A stretch of 64,000 bases of DNA from Acholoe squamosa (GCA_949317995.1 OX439045.1:5327674-5391673); one strand, 5' to 3'. Numbered from the stretch's first letter, positions 44,032 through 54,625 are shown. Numbers and translations are program-made. The notes: generated by a model not told the origin, from the letters alone.

Positions 44032-45813
44032 ATGGCTTCTACGTGGTTGTCACGGTTCAAAATTGGACAGTTTGTGGAGGTAAATAAGGATGAAGAATGG
44101 ATATGTGGGATAGTAACCAATGTCGTACACAAAGGCTACTATGAATACGAGGTGCGACTTTTTACAGACGGCTCGTATGTTAAAGAAATGGCCAGACAAA
44201 TGCGAGAAACTCCAGTGGATATGAGCGATGAGACTGCACCCGAATATAAACCTCCTACCGGTATCAAAGACGAGCCGAAAAGATTTGTTTCTTTGCCAAA
44301 TGAACATCTAAATACCATAGAAATGGCCTCTAAATCGAAGAACACGCACAAGGCTACCAAATGGGGTGTGGATATTTTCAAAGGTAAGAATTTATAATGT
44401 GAATTCTAGTTTGACAAGTCGAAAAAACTTTCATATACATTATGCAGGGCCTTATGGCGGGCCGCGACCGGACCATGAATACGCATGATGAGTGCGCAGG
44501 GAGCATATATTAATTTTTTCGTCGTTACTTGGTACATATGAACGTTCATTGTAAAACTTGAAGTAGAAGATCAGCTATTTTTTTTTTGTAAATACTTTAT
44601 TAAACATTCAATTTTTTCTCAAATTGTTTAATTTTTTTTTACAGCTTGGCTGGTGGAAAATGACGAACAAAGTGACTTTGAAGAATTCTCCAAAGAAGCT
44701 CTGGCTCCCCTATTGAGACGTTTCTACGGAGAAGTTAGGACAAAAGATGGTCAGGAATACAACAAGAGATCTTTGATGTCCATAAGAGGTGCCATTCAAC
44801 GTCATATAACTTCTCCCCCATTCAATAGAAATTTCAACATAATGACAGATCCTCTCTTTGTTCAATGTAACAATATGTTGAAGGGAAAAATAAAAATGAA
44901 CAAAAAAAGTGGTCTAGATGTATCTAAGCATTACGAACCTATCACTGAAGAAGACAAAAAAAAAATGTACTCTTCAGGTGTTCTTTCAAATGACAGCCCT
45001 TTCTCTTTACAGAATAAGGTTTTCTTTGAGATGGTGTTACATTTTGGTCGCAGGGCCAGAGAGGGTCTACACGATTTGAAAAAGGAAGATTTTGTGTTCA
45101 AATTAGATGCAGATGGGCATGAATTTGCTTCTCTCAGGTTTAATTCCACTGAAAAAAATCATCAGGGCATGACCCAGGATGCCCGAGAGCATGAGCAGAG
45201 GATGTACTCCACAGGCACTGCCTCATGCCCTGTGAAATCCCTGAAGATATATCTGTCAAAATTGAACCCAAATTGTACAGCTTTCTTGCAAACCTACAAG
45301 AAAAAAAATTACAAGTTGAGTACCACTTGGTATACTGTGACTCCCATGGGTGTAAATACCATAGGAAAAATCATGAATCGTATATCTTATGCTGCCTGTC
45401 TCAGTAAAATATATACAAACCATTGCATTCGTGCTACATGTATAACCACACTCAGAGAAAAGGGTCTTGCTGCCCGTGATATAAAATCTGTAACAGGGCA
45501 CAAGAGTGAACAATCTATTGATTATTATTCCAAGACTCCAGATGCCCTGAGGCATGTCATGTCCCTGACCTTGGCAGGTGACAATGCCTCAAGGCATGAG
45601 AAGTCTGCCACAACCACCAAAGCTTGTGCCACAGCCTCTAAACCTTGTGCCACAACCTCCACAGCTTCTGTGCCAAGTGCCACCAATATCATATCTTCTA
45701 CCAAGAATGATGTAAAAATGGCTGACATCCAAATCTCTGAGGTACAAGATAAAACCACAGTATTCAGCCATGTAAACTTCACCAACTGCACTGTTCATAT
45801 CAATATGAAATAA
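44032..45813 (+). CDS. Crypton-type tyrosine recombinase (DUF3504-like) with Tudor-like N-terminus, two exons
   Basis: Exons 44032-44383 and 44645-45813 join in frame to give about 506 residues. The start CAACATGGC is a strong Kozak context. Residues about 8-60 (FKIGQFVEV, EEWICGIV, YYEYEVRLFTDG) look like a Tudor/Agenet barrel. Residues about 108-230 (WGVDIFK joined to AWLV, then LLRRFYGEVR, YNKRSLMSIRGAIQRH) match the core-binding region of Crypton and KIAA1958/ZMYM-like proteins. The catalytic part has GRRAREGL (Arg near 254), NHCIRAT (His 377, Arg 380), TGHKSEQS (His 403) and YY (411/412), the tyrosine-recombinase signature. A Ser/Thr/Ala-rich tail ends in FTNCTVHINM. Known Cryptons cut and rejoin DNA through the tyrosine, and vertebrate relatives are domesticated. 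Whether this one is a mobile element or a host gene is undecided. No paralogue or terminal direct repeat was seen. Confidence 0.85.
44384..44644 (+). other. Intron of the recombinase gene
   Basis: Donor AAAG|GTAAGAA and acceptor TTTTTTTTTACAG|CT fit GT/AG rules. Splicing joins a phase-1 codon (G+CT, Ala) and brings the motif IFK next to AWLV, as in relatives. Without splicing the frame stops at 44395-44397. Confidence 0.8.
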
Positions 45814-45933
45814 ATGAGTTGTCTTATGTGACATGTAAATGTATTGGACATGTCCTTTCATGTATATGTACAATGACATGTATGCTTTGAGATTGAACAT
45901 TTACAAAAATATTGTTATATTTATTTCTATTTA

Positions 45934-45939
45934 AATAAA
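45934..45939 (+). terminator. Polyadenylation signal AATAAA
   Basis: Lies about 120 bp after the stop codon of the recombinase gene, followed by T-rich sequence (TTGTTCTGTTTTCC). It fits the 3' end of that transcript. Confidence 0.7.
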
Positions 45940-46065
45940 ATTGTTCTGTTTTCCTACCTTTTGTCTCTTTGTACTATTGCTATAGCATTTAGAAATTACA
46001 GGCGGGAAACGCGTTATACACGTAAAAAATAATATATGCTCCCCCATACCTTGCAACTAGGTCAC

Positions 46066-46180
46066 CTTAGCGACTTCCGGTCCAATTAACGCAAAGTGGA
46101 AAACAAAATGGCGTTTCATTTCTGTCGAATCGAGAGAAGAAATTTGTCTATTTCGGGACTTTAAATGCTTTTAAAGGTAA
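46066..46180 (+). promoter_or_regulatory. Possible promoter and first exon
   Basis: GACTTCCGGTCCAATTAACG combines an Ets-like and a CCAAT-like word. AAAATGGCG (46106 on) resembles a YY1 site. AAAG|GTAAGAAAT at about 46173-46183 could be a splice donor. The ATG there opens only 18 codons (MAFHFCRIERR... to TAA). No downstream exon was found, so this is a weak call. Confidence 0.25.
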
Positions 46181-46224
46181 GAAATTGATACAAAATGGAG
46201 AAAATGGTGGTATAAACCTATTAG

Positions 46225-46333
46225 GTGATGCATATCGGGGCCCCACGGGCTGTATATGGTGTATATACCCTCGCCGCTTCGCGGCTCAGGTATATACACC
46301 ATATACAGCCCTAGGGCCCCGATATGCATCATC
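46225..46333. repeat. Long hairpin with GCTTCGC centre
   Basis: GATGCATATCGGGGCCC...GGGCTGTATATGGTGTATATACC is inverted on the right with very few differences. The centre GCCGCTTCGCGGC has GCTTCGC at 46276-46282. The arms are about 47 bp. Confidence 0.9.
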
Positions 46334-46380
46334 TATTAGCTTAATATAGGTGGCCAGGCAGGTAAGTAGTTAGCTAGGTA

Positions 46381-46590
46381 CACTGTGAGAAATAAAATAG
46401 TCTCTAGAATAATGACGAAATCCTTGTCCCAAAGCTGCCAGAGATCAGTCGTTATTTTCACTGAGATTCGTTGTACCACCGCACTGCCATCTGGGGTGTC
46501 ATTGTAGAAACTACACTGGTTCACTGCAATGCAATTACTGTTTAGTTTTACTAGGATCCCTGGTAGATTCAAAAGTTATTCTTTACAGTT
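46381..46590 (+). mobile_element. Family C MITE with TA flanks
   Basis: CACTGTGAGAAATAAAATAG start and AAGTTATTCTTTACAGTT end, TA at 46379-46380 and 46591-46592. The interior shares CCAGAGATCAGTCGTTATTT and GGATCCCTGGTAGATTC. Confidence 0.8.
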
Positions 46591-46612
46591 TAGCCTGGGG
46601 GGGAGGTTAACG

Positions 46613-46692
46613 TATGAACCCTTGAACGGCTAGTAATGCAAAAATGCATTATGCTCATTTGCCACCATGATACATGAATGCAGCCCTAAGCT
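46613..46692. mobile_element. Family P remnant (left end)
   Basis: AACCCTTGAACGGCTAGTAATGC, then CATTATGCTCATTTGCC and ATGAATGCAGCCCTAAG. The rest is missing. Confidence 0.6.
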
Positions 46693-47029
46693 TGAAATGG
46701 TCCTTAAGCCGTGGCTTATATGCGCACCTTTTCGGTATAAAGGAATGTGTGCACTCACTATGGGAATGGCGACCAGTGACTACATGTTGGCAGGACACCC
46801 ACCTGACTCCCTCCCCCAGGTGATTAAATAATTAATCAGTGCTGCCTTAGACAGGTGTGTCCTACCTTATATACAGGTGGGTCCCGGTGGTAGGACAGGT
46901 AACACTCATGTGCACTGAGGGAATGTGGGTGAAATTCCTAAAGCTGAATTCAGGGTGGGGCTTATATGGAGGGTTTTAAATATGTATACAGTAAGGAATG
47001 GAAACCTTCCAGGCCCTAGATGCAGCTTA
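46693..47029. other. No gene; G-type relics
   Basis: GTGGCTTATATGCGCACC and GGGGCTTATATGGAGGG resemble G-element interiors. No coding. Confidence 0.4.
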
Positions 47030-47093
47030 GGCCAAAAGAAATAAAGGTGTGTTTCCAGTTACTTGACTTGAAAAGAGAGGGTTGGTAGGTCGG

Positions 47094-47160
<67 letters not shown>

Positions 47161-47431
47161 TTATATAGGAAATGTTAGGGCATATAACAAAAGATGTATC
47201 AAATTCTTTTGATTTCATTGTAAAATAATGACGGGGAAATCACAGATGTGAGAGAAGAGAAGAACATGAAAAGGATGCAGGAAATGCATGAAAAAAATTA
47301 ATGAAAATTTTCTTTAAAATATGAAAAAAAATGAGACAAAATTCTTCAAGATCAAAAGAAAATATGTTGGTCCTGTTTTGCTAGGGTTGGTCGGGTAACT
47401 GGAAACAAACCTTCTTTCTTTTTATTTGGCC
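47030..47431. mobile_element. H2 MITE (PIF/Harbinger-like), copy 2
   Basis: GGCCAAAAGAAATAAAGGTG and TTTCCAGTTACTTGAC at left match inverted GTCGGGTAACTGGAAAC and TTTTTATTTGGCC at right. TTA is duplicated at 47027-47029 and 47432-47434. A (TA)n tract grows inside at 47098-47160. Confidence 0.8.
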
Positions 47432-47607
47432 TTATAGCATTTTACCAACGTCAGGGTGTGGCTTATTCGTGGATGCGGTTTAGCCATGCCTATATTGACA
47501 GGTACAAAGGATGGGGTAGTATGACATGTCACTCATGAGCACACATCTGATGTTAAACATATTGGCAGCTGCGACTGGAATTTATAGCGCTGTCAACTAT
47601 AATTCTG

Positions 47608-47911
47608 CACTGAAAACATGGAAGATCCGAAACTAGTCAGCGGTGACCACTTTAGGTCCTCATGTTGACGATACCTAAAACTACAACTTTAGGTAGTCAA
47701 AAGGATGACTTTAGGTCGTAATCCTGACGACCTGAGTCTTCAATATGAAGACTCTGTACTGTCAGTATTGTCATTCTGACGACTCAGATCGTCAGGACGA
47801 TGACCTAAAGTCGTCATTTTGACTACCTAAAGTTGTAGTTTTAGGTATCGTCAACTTGAGGACCTAAAGTGGTCACCGCTGACTAGTTTCGGATCTTCCA
47901 TGTTTTCAGTG
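47608..47911. mobile_element. 304-bp near-perfect palindrome (CACTGAAAACATGG ends)
   Basis: The first about 90 bp of the left arm and the last about 90 bp of the right arm differ at about one position. Pairing continues with more differences toward the centre. The arms repeat ACTTTAGGT / ACCTAAAGT and GACGA words. It has the structure of a hairpin MITE, but no clear target duplication is visible. Confidence 0.85.
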
Positions 47912-48227
47912 TGCATTTCCAATCCTCCTGTGTCCAGCACTCATAATCAGAGGTTCTACCTTTTCCAGAACAGAATGGACCATTGAATTTTGAAAATTCA
48001 ACCAATCATAGGCCTTCATTCTTGATGCACCCTACCCTGGGTCTGAATTGGATGACTAATGCTTGAAAAACATATTCATAGACGATTTCATCCCATTTAG
48101 AACTGCACGTTGTCTTTAAAAGCCCCGAAGCCATACTACATTAAATTGGCACCAGATGGTCAAGTATTTCAGATACAGAGCAACATCAAACATGAAGCCA
48201 CAGGTCATTATAGTTAAATGTATATAT
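47912..48227. other. No gene; short (TA)n
   Basis: A short TA repeat from 48221 abuts the next P copy. Confidence 0.4.
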
Positions 48228-48483
48228 ATATATATATATGGCCACTAATGCAGGAGTGCATCATGCCCATTGGTCATCATGATGCATGAATGCAGCCTTG
48301 CCGAGTAACTCGCCAGGGCTACATTCACACATCATACCAACCCTAACAGGTTCATACACTCCCAGAGGATTGGCATGATGCTCCAATGAAGTGCTGGTGA
48401 GCAAACTAACAGCACTTCATTGGTGCATCATGACGACCAATGGACATGACGTGTTAATGCATCATCGGCCCTTAAAAGGTTAA
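48228..48483. mobile_element. Family P copy, B then A order, right TTAA end
   Basis: GGCCACTAATGCAGGAGTGCA left segment, a B hairpin whose arms differ (GCAGCC against GGCTAC), linker, an A hairpin and the right TIR (ATCGGCCCTTAAAAGG) ending at TTAA 48480-48483. Confidence 0.8.
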
Positions 48484-49330
48484 ATGTAGTTTATATGGCC
48501 CCAGGACTCAAACTGAATAATTTCAGACAGTGGGGACCTTTTTCATAACTGCCATGATTTGAAAGTGTTAGCCGAGGGCAGTGATGGGAATTGCTAAAAT
48601 TGTAAAACCTCGCATGTAAGCCGCAGCTTATAGACACTTTCAGACCCTGGGAGGGATTTATAGTCACCCTGAGGGTGCATCTTTTAAATGGGGTTTTACA
48701 TTTATAGATTATGACAGTTTATAGCAAAGCCAGCAACCCATGGCACTATTTATATGTGGATGTGGCTTATACGCTGTTTTTTTATGATAGTTAGTATGGC
48801 TGGGAACTTTCCCACGGCCCTCACTCTCTGACCAGGCCATGTGAAAGGTACATGTATATGGTCTCATTGGTTAACATAGTAACCACTTTTACCAATGGTA
48901 TCTCTTTCATCTCTAAATATGGTTTGTGAAATATGTTGAGCAGCAATCAAATGCCATACCAGTCAGGAGGAATCCAATTTAGCATAGAAATCAAACTAGG
49001 TATCACATGGTTATGGATATTTTTTGAAATCTCTCAAGGGATGGTACACCTAATCATGATTTTCATTGGGCTTTTTTCCCCTTTGTTTACAGTTTACAGA
49101 TCTAAACAGCATATAATGTATCAGTGATATAACTGTTTAGAGACAGACAGACAGATAGATAGAGAGACAGACAGACAGAGACAGACAGAGAAATCACCTC
49201 AGCTTTGTCAATATTGTCCATAGTAGAGTATTGAGTCTGTTGACCTCATTGTTCCAGGGTTTGGACTACACTGGAGAATATGACATGCCCTACAGACCGC
49301 CTCCACTCTCACACCTCAACACCTGAACTG
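48484..49330. other. No gene; GACA microsatellite
   Basis: AGACAGACAGACAGATAGAT-type repeats at 49140-49192. G-type relic words (ATGTAAGCCGCAGCTTATAG) near 48615. No supported gene. Confidence 0.45.
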
Positions 49331-49655
49331 TTAATCCCTTAAGGGCATGTTGTACCACTGCATTAGCTGCCTTAGTCACCACTTGCTGCATCAGTGAGCA
49401 TGGTGAACCGATGCTGCATCGGTCAGCATGGTGAAGCGGTGCTGCATCAGTGAGCATAGTGAACCGATGAAGTGCTGGACAGTCTGCTCACCAGCACTTC
49501 AGTGGCGCAACATGCCAACCATCTTGGGGTTTATCAACCGTGTTGGGTCAGCATGATGCATGAATGTAGCCCTAGTGAGTTACTCACCAAGGCTGCATTC
49601 ATGCATCATGCCGATTTGGGCATGATTATGCATTCACCAGTCCTTAAAGGGTTAG
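49331..49655. mobile_element. Family P copy with a 28-bp internal triplication
   Basis: TTAATCCCTTAAGGGC start. GCTGCATCAGTGAGCATGGT-type units repeat three times at about 49386-49468. Then come an A hairpin (one arm mutated, CTTCAGTGGCGC), linker, B hairpin and right TIR (AGTCCTTAAAGGGTTA). Confidence 0.8.
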
Positions 49656-49764
49656 CCACATTCACCACCACTGTGTAGGGGTCCCTTTGATCTGTATTTG
49701 GCCATAGACAGCTGCAGCTGGCAGAGATCCATGACTCACCTGGATCCCTCACATTCTACAGGTG

Positions 49765-49998
49765 CACTGTAAAAAAAATTTTGTCAAAATAACGGCGCAA
49801 TCCTCCTCCCAAAGTTGCCAGAGATCCGTCGTTATTTTCACAATTCCTTATACATTTGTGTACCACCGCACTACCACCCAGACCTTATTGTAAAAACTAC
49901 ACTGGTTCAATGCTACATTGTATACTGGTACTATCATAGTGGTTCACTGTTCTGTTTTAAGAGGATTCTTGGTAGATTCAAAAGTTATTTTTTTACAG
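49765..49998 (+). mobile_element. Family C MITE
   Basis: CACTGTAAAAAAAATTTTGTC start, AAAGTTGCCAGAGATCCGTC, AAAGTTATTTTTTTACAG end. The inverted termini CTGTAAAAAAA/TTTTTTTACAG are clear here. Confidence 0.85.
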
Positions 49999-50568
49999 GT
50001 AGGAGGCATGGACACATCGAGTAAATAAGGTGTGGTAAACAGGTGTGGCAGAGGATTTCTCTGCATTCTTGTTTCAATATTTGCTTTCATTTATGTAAAT
50101 AAACAACACTTTATAATTATAGCTTAGCAATTAGGTTTTGCATAACATGCATATATCATAGCATCTTATGGGAAGTGCAAACGTGTGCAAAGCAAAATGT
50201 CTTCATTTCTCCTTTGACAATGTTCAGCTTATTTTGCCTATTTTCAAAGAACGTTTACAGAGAATCAGATCCAATATAAGATATTCTTTAATGATATGTA
50301 AAGGGAAAAAGTAGGAAAGATTTACAGCAATGAAAATCAATAAATTGGCTTTCTCTTTACCGGTATTTACTTTTACATGCACAGTTTACATCAACCCCAA
50401 CTATGCTTAGCCAGGTTATATGATCACTCACCTCATGCCCACAATGAACAACACAGGCTGTCACTAGTGAGATGTTCCTTCTCAGGCTGGGAAGCCATGG
50501 CACCATAAACCACACTCTATACACACCTCAGGTGTCAGTGTGGGAACTTTAACCCTCTATTTACCACA
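49999..50568. other. No gene or repeat recognised
   Basis: AT-rich sequence without supported features. Confidence 0.4.
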
Positions 50569-51065
50569 TACCGTATTGGCATGTATAAGCACCGGGTCTC
50601 GAATAAGCACAGGGGTACAGGTAGGAGTGCGGGCCTCCCCAGCCCCAGGCCATCTTTAAAAGGGGTCTATGTCTTGCTTTTCTATCCTCTCTGAGTGTGG
50701 GTGGTGTCCATATGCGCGGGCACTGGCACATATTCGTTCCTTGAATCTCCTCTTTCCTGTCCCCTCTTTCTTACATGTGTCTGGTGTCCATATGCATGGG
50801 CACAGGCACATGTATTCCTTTGTGACGTGATGTCTAATGTACTTTTTCCGCCATGAATATGACCTTAGCTGTCGGCTTGGCGTTAAACAACCATTACTCA
50901 CTCACTCACAGGTAGGAGTGTCATTGACATCCAATTTATGTCAGGTACAGGTGTGTTGAAATTCCAAAATACATTTTACCCAATAATCTAAGTCTTGAAT
51001 AAGCACTGGTTTTGAATCACTTGAAATCAATGAGCGCCCAGGAGCGTATACAGTGCAATAAGGTA
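50569..51065. mobile_element. Family G MITE interrupted by a SINE
   Basis: TACCGTATTGGCATGTATAA and CGAATAAGCAC lie left of the SINE. TTGAATAAGCACTGG, AATGAGCGCCC and a TAAGGTA end lie right of it. The interior matches 39982-40182. Confidence 0.65.
50630..50907 (+). mobile_element. SINE family S, copy with internal duplication
   Basis: Flanked by the perfect 13-bp duplication ACAGGTAGGAGTG (50617-50629, 50908-50920). At 278 bp it is about 95 bp longer than its relatives. The module TCCTTTCC...GTGTCCATATGCGCGGGCAC occurs twice. Tail ACTCACTCACTC. Confidence 0.85.
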
Positions 51066-51076
51066 TTATGCTTAAA

Positions 51077-51155
51077 ATATGTGGATCAACACAGTAAAAG
51101 GTATGCCCGCGCACCCCCTCCCGGGCGTACCTTTTACCGTGTTGATCCATAAGTC
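51077..51155. repeat. Hairpin
   Basis: GTGGATCAACACAGTAAAAG then GTATGCCCG pairs with CGGGCGTACC then TTTTACCGTGTTGATCCA, with a loop of about 12 bp. Confidence 0.85.
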
Positions 51156-51196
51156 TTATTGTCCACAGTCCAATATAAGGCCAGTTTGATTCACCA

Positions 51197-51378
51197 TTTT
51201 GGGCTTCCCTAGCCCACTTGAAAGGGTCTTTTTCTCCTCTTTCCTATCCCCTCGGATGTGTGTGGTGCACATATGCGCAGGCACTGACACATTCCTCTGT
51301 GAAATTGTGTAATATCGTTCTCGCCATGAATATGACCTTAGCTGTTGAAATGGCGTTAAACATCTATTACTCACTCAC
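51197..51378 (+). mobile_element. SINE family S, copy
   Basis: Target duplication TGATTCACCA at 51187-51196 and 51379-51388. Full-length body ending CATCTATTACTCACTCAC. Confidence 0.85.
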
Positions 51379-51597
51379 TGATTCACCAATTAACCATGAA
51401 CCTTTAAATTGGCTGTTTTCCATGCCTGTATTGGTTCATCATTATGAAGCAATGTGTTGTTCTTAACTGGTTAACTCGGCATACAGTTTTATACTACTGC
51501 AGTAGTGGACACCTACCTGCCCAATCCACACCTGGAGGCATCAAAGGTACCCTGGAGGGCCTCCAGCACCCTCTCACCTGGTCACCGAGACCCCTTA
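51379..51597. other. No gene recognised
   Basis: Short unsupported frames only. Confidence 0.35.
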
Positions 51598-52086
51598 TTT
51601 ACCCTTTAAGGGCTGACTCCAGTTTTGTGTTCCATGTGGTCTCAGCCCTGTCAGAGCTTGTAATGCATTAATGCATCATGCCCATTGGTCGGCATGATGC
51701 ACCAATGAAGTGCTGGTGCGTCTGCTCAACAGCACTTCATTGGGTTACCCAGTCTATACGAAAAGTATTTCTGCTCGCAGGCCATTCGGTCCTGCAGATC
51801 CCACGGGCCTGGATTGCTTTTGGCAGGACCGAACACCTCAAGATTATTATTATCAGGAAAGAAATATTGAAACAGAAAGAATTATCTCACTATTTTAATA
51901 AATGAACTCCTCAAAATTTAACAAAAATTAACACCTTTTGTTTTAGGCTGTAAAAGCCTGAATAATGGTCCGATTTGCAAGCTGTAAAAAACAAAATGTA
52001 GGCCAAGGTCCTGGGATTACAGCCTGGTATTCGGTCCTACCAATGGGGATGATGCACTTCTACATTAGTGGTCGTTAAAGGGTTAA
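51598..52086. mobile_element. Family P copy split by about 290 bp
   Basis: Left TIR and A hairpin (51598-51747) are followed by about 290 bp holding a TTCGGTCCTGC/GCAGGACCGAA hairpin and a later ATTCGGTCCT. The P right end (CAATGGGGATGATGCACTTC to TTAA 52083-52086) resumes near 52040. Confidence 0.65.
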
Positions 52087-52636
52087 CCCAAACACTGTAT
52101 GAAATAGAAGAGGTTGCATGTACATGCTGAAAGGTCATGGAGGATATTGATATGGCCAATAAGGTATTAGGGTTAATACCTGATTATCACCCATGAACCT
52201 GTTATATTGGGGTGAACCAGAGTCCAAATACTACGTCCCATACATGTGAACATATTATCAACCTGTTCTATTGGATAGCTGCATGAGTTATCAACCAGTA
52301 AGATAATTCTCTGCATCTAATACAGGGTGCAAACGTCTGGTACCCATCATAAGAGCTGGTGTCAGTGTGTATCTCACCAGATCAAGCAATGGTAGCCTCT
52401 AAGGGACTAGGGGACATGCAAAAATCCTGTTTTGTCATTTTAACTTTATTCTTGACGCCTTTCTCCTATTTTGTTTGTTTCTCCTTTTTAGCAAGTTCAT
52501 TGCCTCGGTCATGCATTACAGATATGCTCCATATATTGCCTTGATAAAACATTCTATTTGGCTATTCATTTTCACTTCCCAGGTTAAAGTTGCCCTTTTA
52601 CAGTGGACTACCATATAACAAGAAATGCGGTTGTGA
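52087..52636. other. No gene recognised
   Basis: No supported feature. Confidence 0.4.
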
Positions 52637-52795
52637 CCGCGTAAAAAAACGCCTCCCGCCGTTAATGTTGGTTTTCAGTAATTTTGTATTGTGAGACCTC
52701 ATCACATGGGGCAAATGAAATCATTATAGCGCACTCCCGTACCGCTTCGCGGTACCGCCGCTACGCGGCGTGGGAGGCGCTAAAAAAAACTAGTA
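52637..52795. repeat. Fold-back with nested GC hairpins
   Basis: AAACGCCTCCCGCCG at the left matches the inverted GGCGTGGGAGGCGCT at the right. Inside, GTACCGCTTCGCGGTAC (GCTTCGC at 52744-52750) and CGCCGCTACGCGGCG are two adjacent hairpins. Confidence 0.8.
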
Positions 52796-52999
52796 TAACA
52801 AATTATATAATTCAGTTCTTCTTGGTAGCTCTACCTCCCCTATAAATCTGAGGAAGTATGTTAAATAACCACAAATATGTCAATACCCCCTCCCTTGCAA
52901 TCTCTATCACTACAATCGTGGTTTTGTATAGAATGCATTCCCATTTTGCCTTTTTTTTCTGTGTGACCATTATTCACATATAGTTCTTGTTGGTTGGAC

Positions 53000-53436
53000 C
53001 ATTAAGGGTCCCATGATGCCTCCAGGTTAATGGTCCTGGGTCGTCATGATGCACCAATGCAGTGCTACTCACTCGCACTGCATTGGTGCATCATGACAAC
53101 TCTGTAAATACAGGACTCTCCAGGGCTGCATTCATGCATCATGACAACTGCAGGGCAATGCAGAAGTGCATCATGCCCACTGGGCATCACGATGCACCAA
53201 AGAAGTGCTGGCGCGTCTTCTTGCCACAACTTAATCAGCGCATCTGGCCGACTCAGTCAGCATGATGCATGAATGCTGCCCTGGTGATTTGTTCCACAGG
53301 GCTGCATTCATGCATCATGACGACCAATGGGCATGATGCATGAATGCTGCCCTGGTGATTTGTTCCACAGGGCTGCATTCATGCATCATGAAGACCAATG
53401 GGCATGATGCATGAATGCATCATCGGCCCTGAAAGC
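53000..53436. mobile_element. Two family P copies with a duplicated B hairpin
   Basis: The first part has an A hairpin with matched changes (AATGCAGTGC / GCACTGCATT; 53052-53092). Further right, a 71-bp B-hairpin unit (GCATGATGCATGAATGCTGC...) is present twice in tandem from 53260 to 53402, both copies sharing the same unmatched GCTGCCC/GGGCTGC stem. Ends CATCATCGGCCCTGAAAG. Confidence 0.75.
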
Positions 53437-53654
53437 AGCATATGTGACAGGATCTGTGAAAAGGGCACTTAGTGCAGGGTGCATTAAGGTCCCTCTTCCC
53501 AGTATATGTCACAATTATATAGTCCTCCAAGGGTTTACTAGGGACAACAGACTGACTGGTTGGCTACAGGACATTCCCTCACGTCCTGTTCTGTAGGGGG
53601 ACACCCTGTCTGTGTTTGTCCACCGTTACCTCTATACCCCAGCATTAGTGGCCT

Positions 53655-54307
53655 GTATCACACTACCTATCACACAGGAGGGGTGTGATACGTAGTGAGA
53701 TACCTAGGGTATCACACTGTGTATCACAAAGGAGGGTGTGATATGTAGTGTGATACCTGGGTATCACACTACATATCACACAGGAGGGGGTGTGATACGT
53801 AGTGTGATACCTGGGTATCACACTACCTATCACACAGGAGGGGTGTGATACGTAGTCAGATACCTAGGGTATCACACTACGTATCACACAGGAGGGGTGT
53901 GATACGTAGTGTGATACCTGGATATCACACTATGTATTACACAGGAGGGGGTGTGATACATAGTGAGATACCTAGGGTATCACACTACGTATCACAGAGG
54001 AGGGGTGTGATACATAGTGAGATACCTAGGGTATCACACTACGTATCACACAGGAGGGGTGTGATACGTAGTGTGATACCTGGGTATCACACTACGTATC
54101 ACACAGGAGGGGTGTGATACGTAGTGAGATACCTAGGGTATCACACTACGTATCACACAGGAGGGGTGTGATACGTAGTGTGATACCTGGGTATCACACT
54201 ACGTATCACACAGGAGGGGTGTGATATGTAGTGAGATACCTGGGTATCACACTACGTATCACACAGGAGGGGGTGTGATACGTTGTGAGATACCTAGGGT
54301 ATCACAC
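53655..54307 (+). repeat. Minisatellite of 52-55 bp hairpin units, 12 copies
   Basis: Each unit contains TATCACACTACGTATCACAC and its exact inverse GTGTGATACGTAGTGTGATA around AGGAGGGG. The junction between units (ATACCTGGGTAT) is also self-complementary. Two unit types (GTGTGATACCTGGG and GTGAGATACCTAGGG) alternate in part, suggesting a dimeric higher-order unit of about 107 bp. Confidence 0.95.
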
Positions 54308-54625
54308 TTATGGTCCATCCCTGCATTTCCACGGATTTGTCATCATGACAGTATAAATTCATCAACTTAATGCATGCATCGTGCAATTTCGGTGTCTGTG
54401 CGATATATATTCCTGACTGCACCCTTGCGATGGATAGGCAATGTATCTTGCAGATATACAGACTATATCAAGAATCAGTAGACATGAAGGTTGGGGCGGG
54501 GGGAGGCGAGGATTTAAGAGCAGTGATCAGCAAATATGGCCCTAGTCCAGGTAGGCCAACGGTTACATGAGTGGGTGCACAACTCAGGTAGCAATGATAA
54601 CGGCTGCTCTGCATACCCTTGTGCG
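54308..54625. other. No gene recognised
   Basis: A 66-residue frame is unsupported. Confidence 0.35.

Noticed and set aside
44139-45900. Antisense open frames over the recombinase gene
   Set aside because: Shadow frames of the coding strand, with no supporting motifs.
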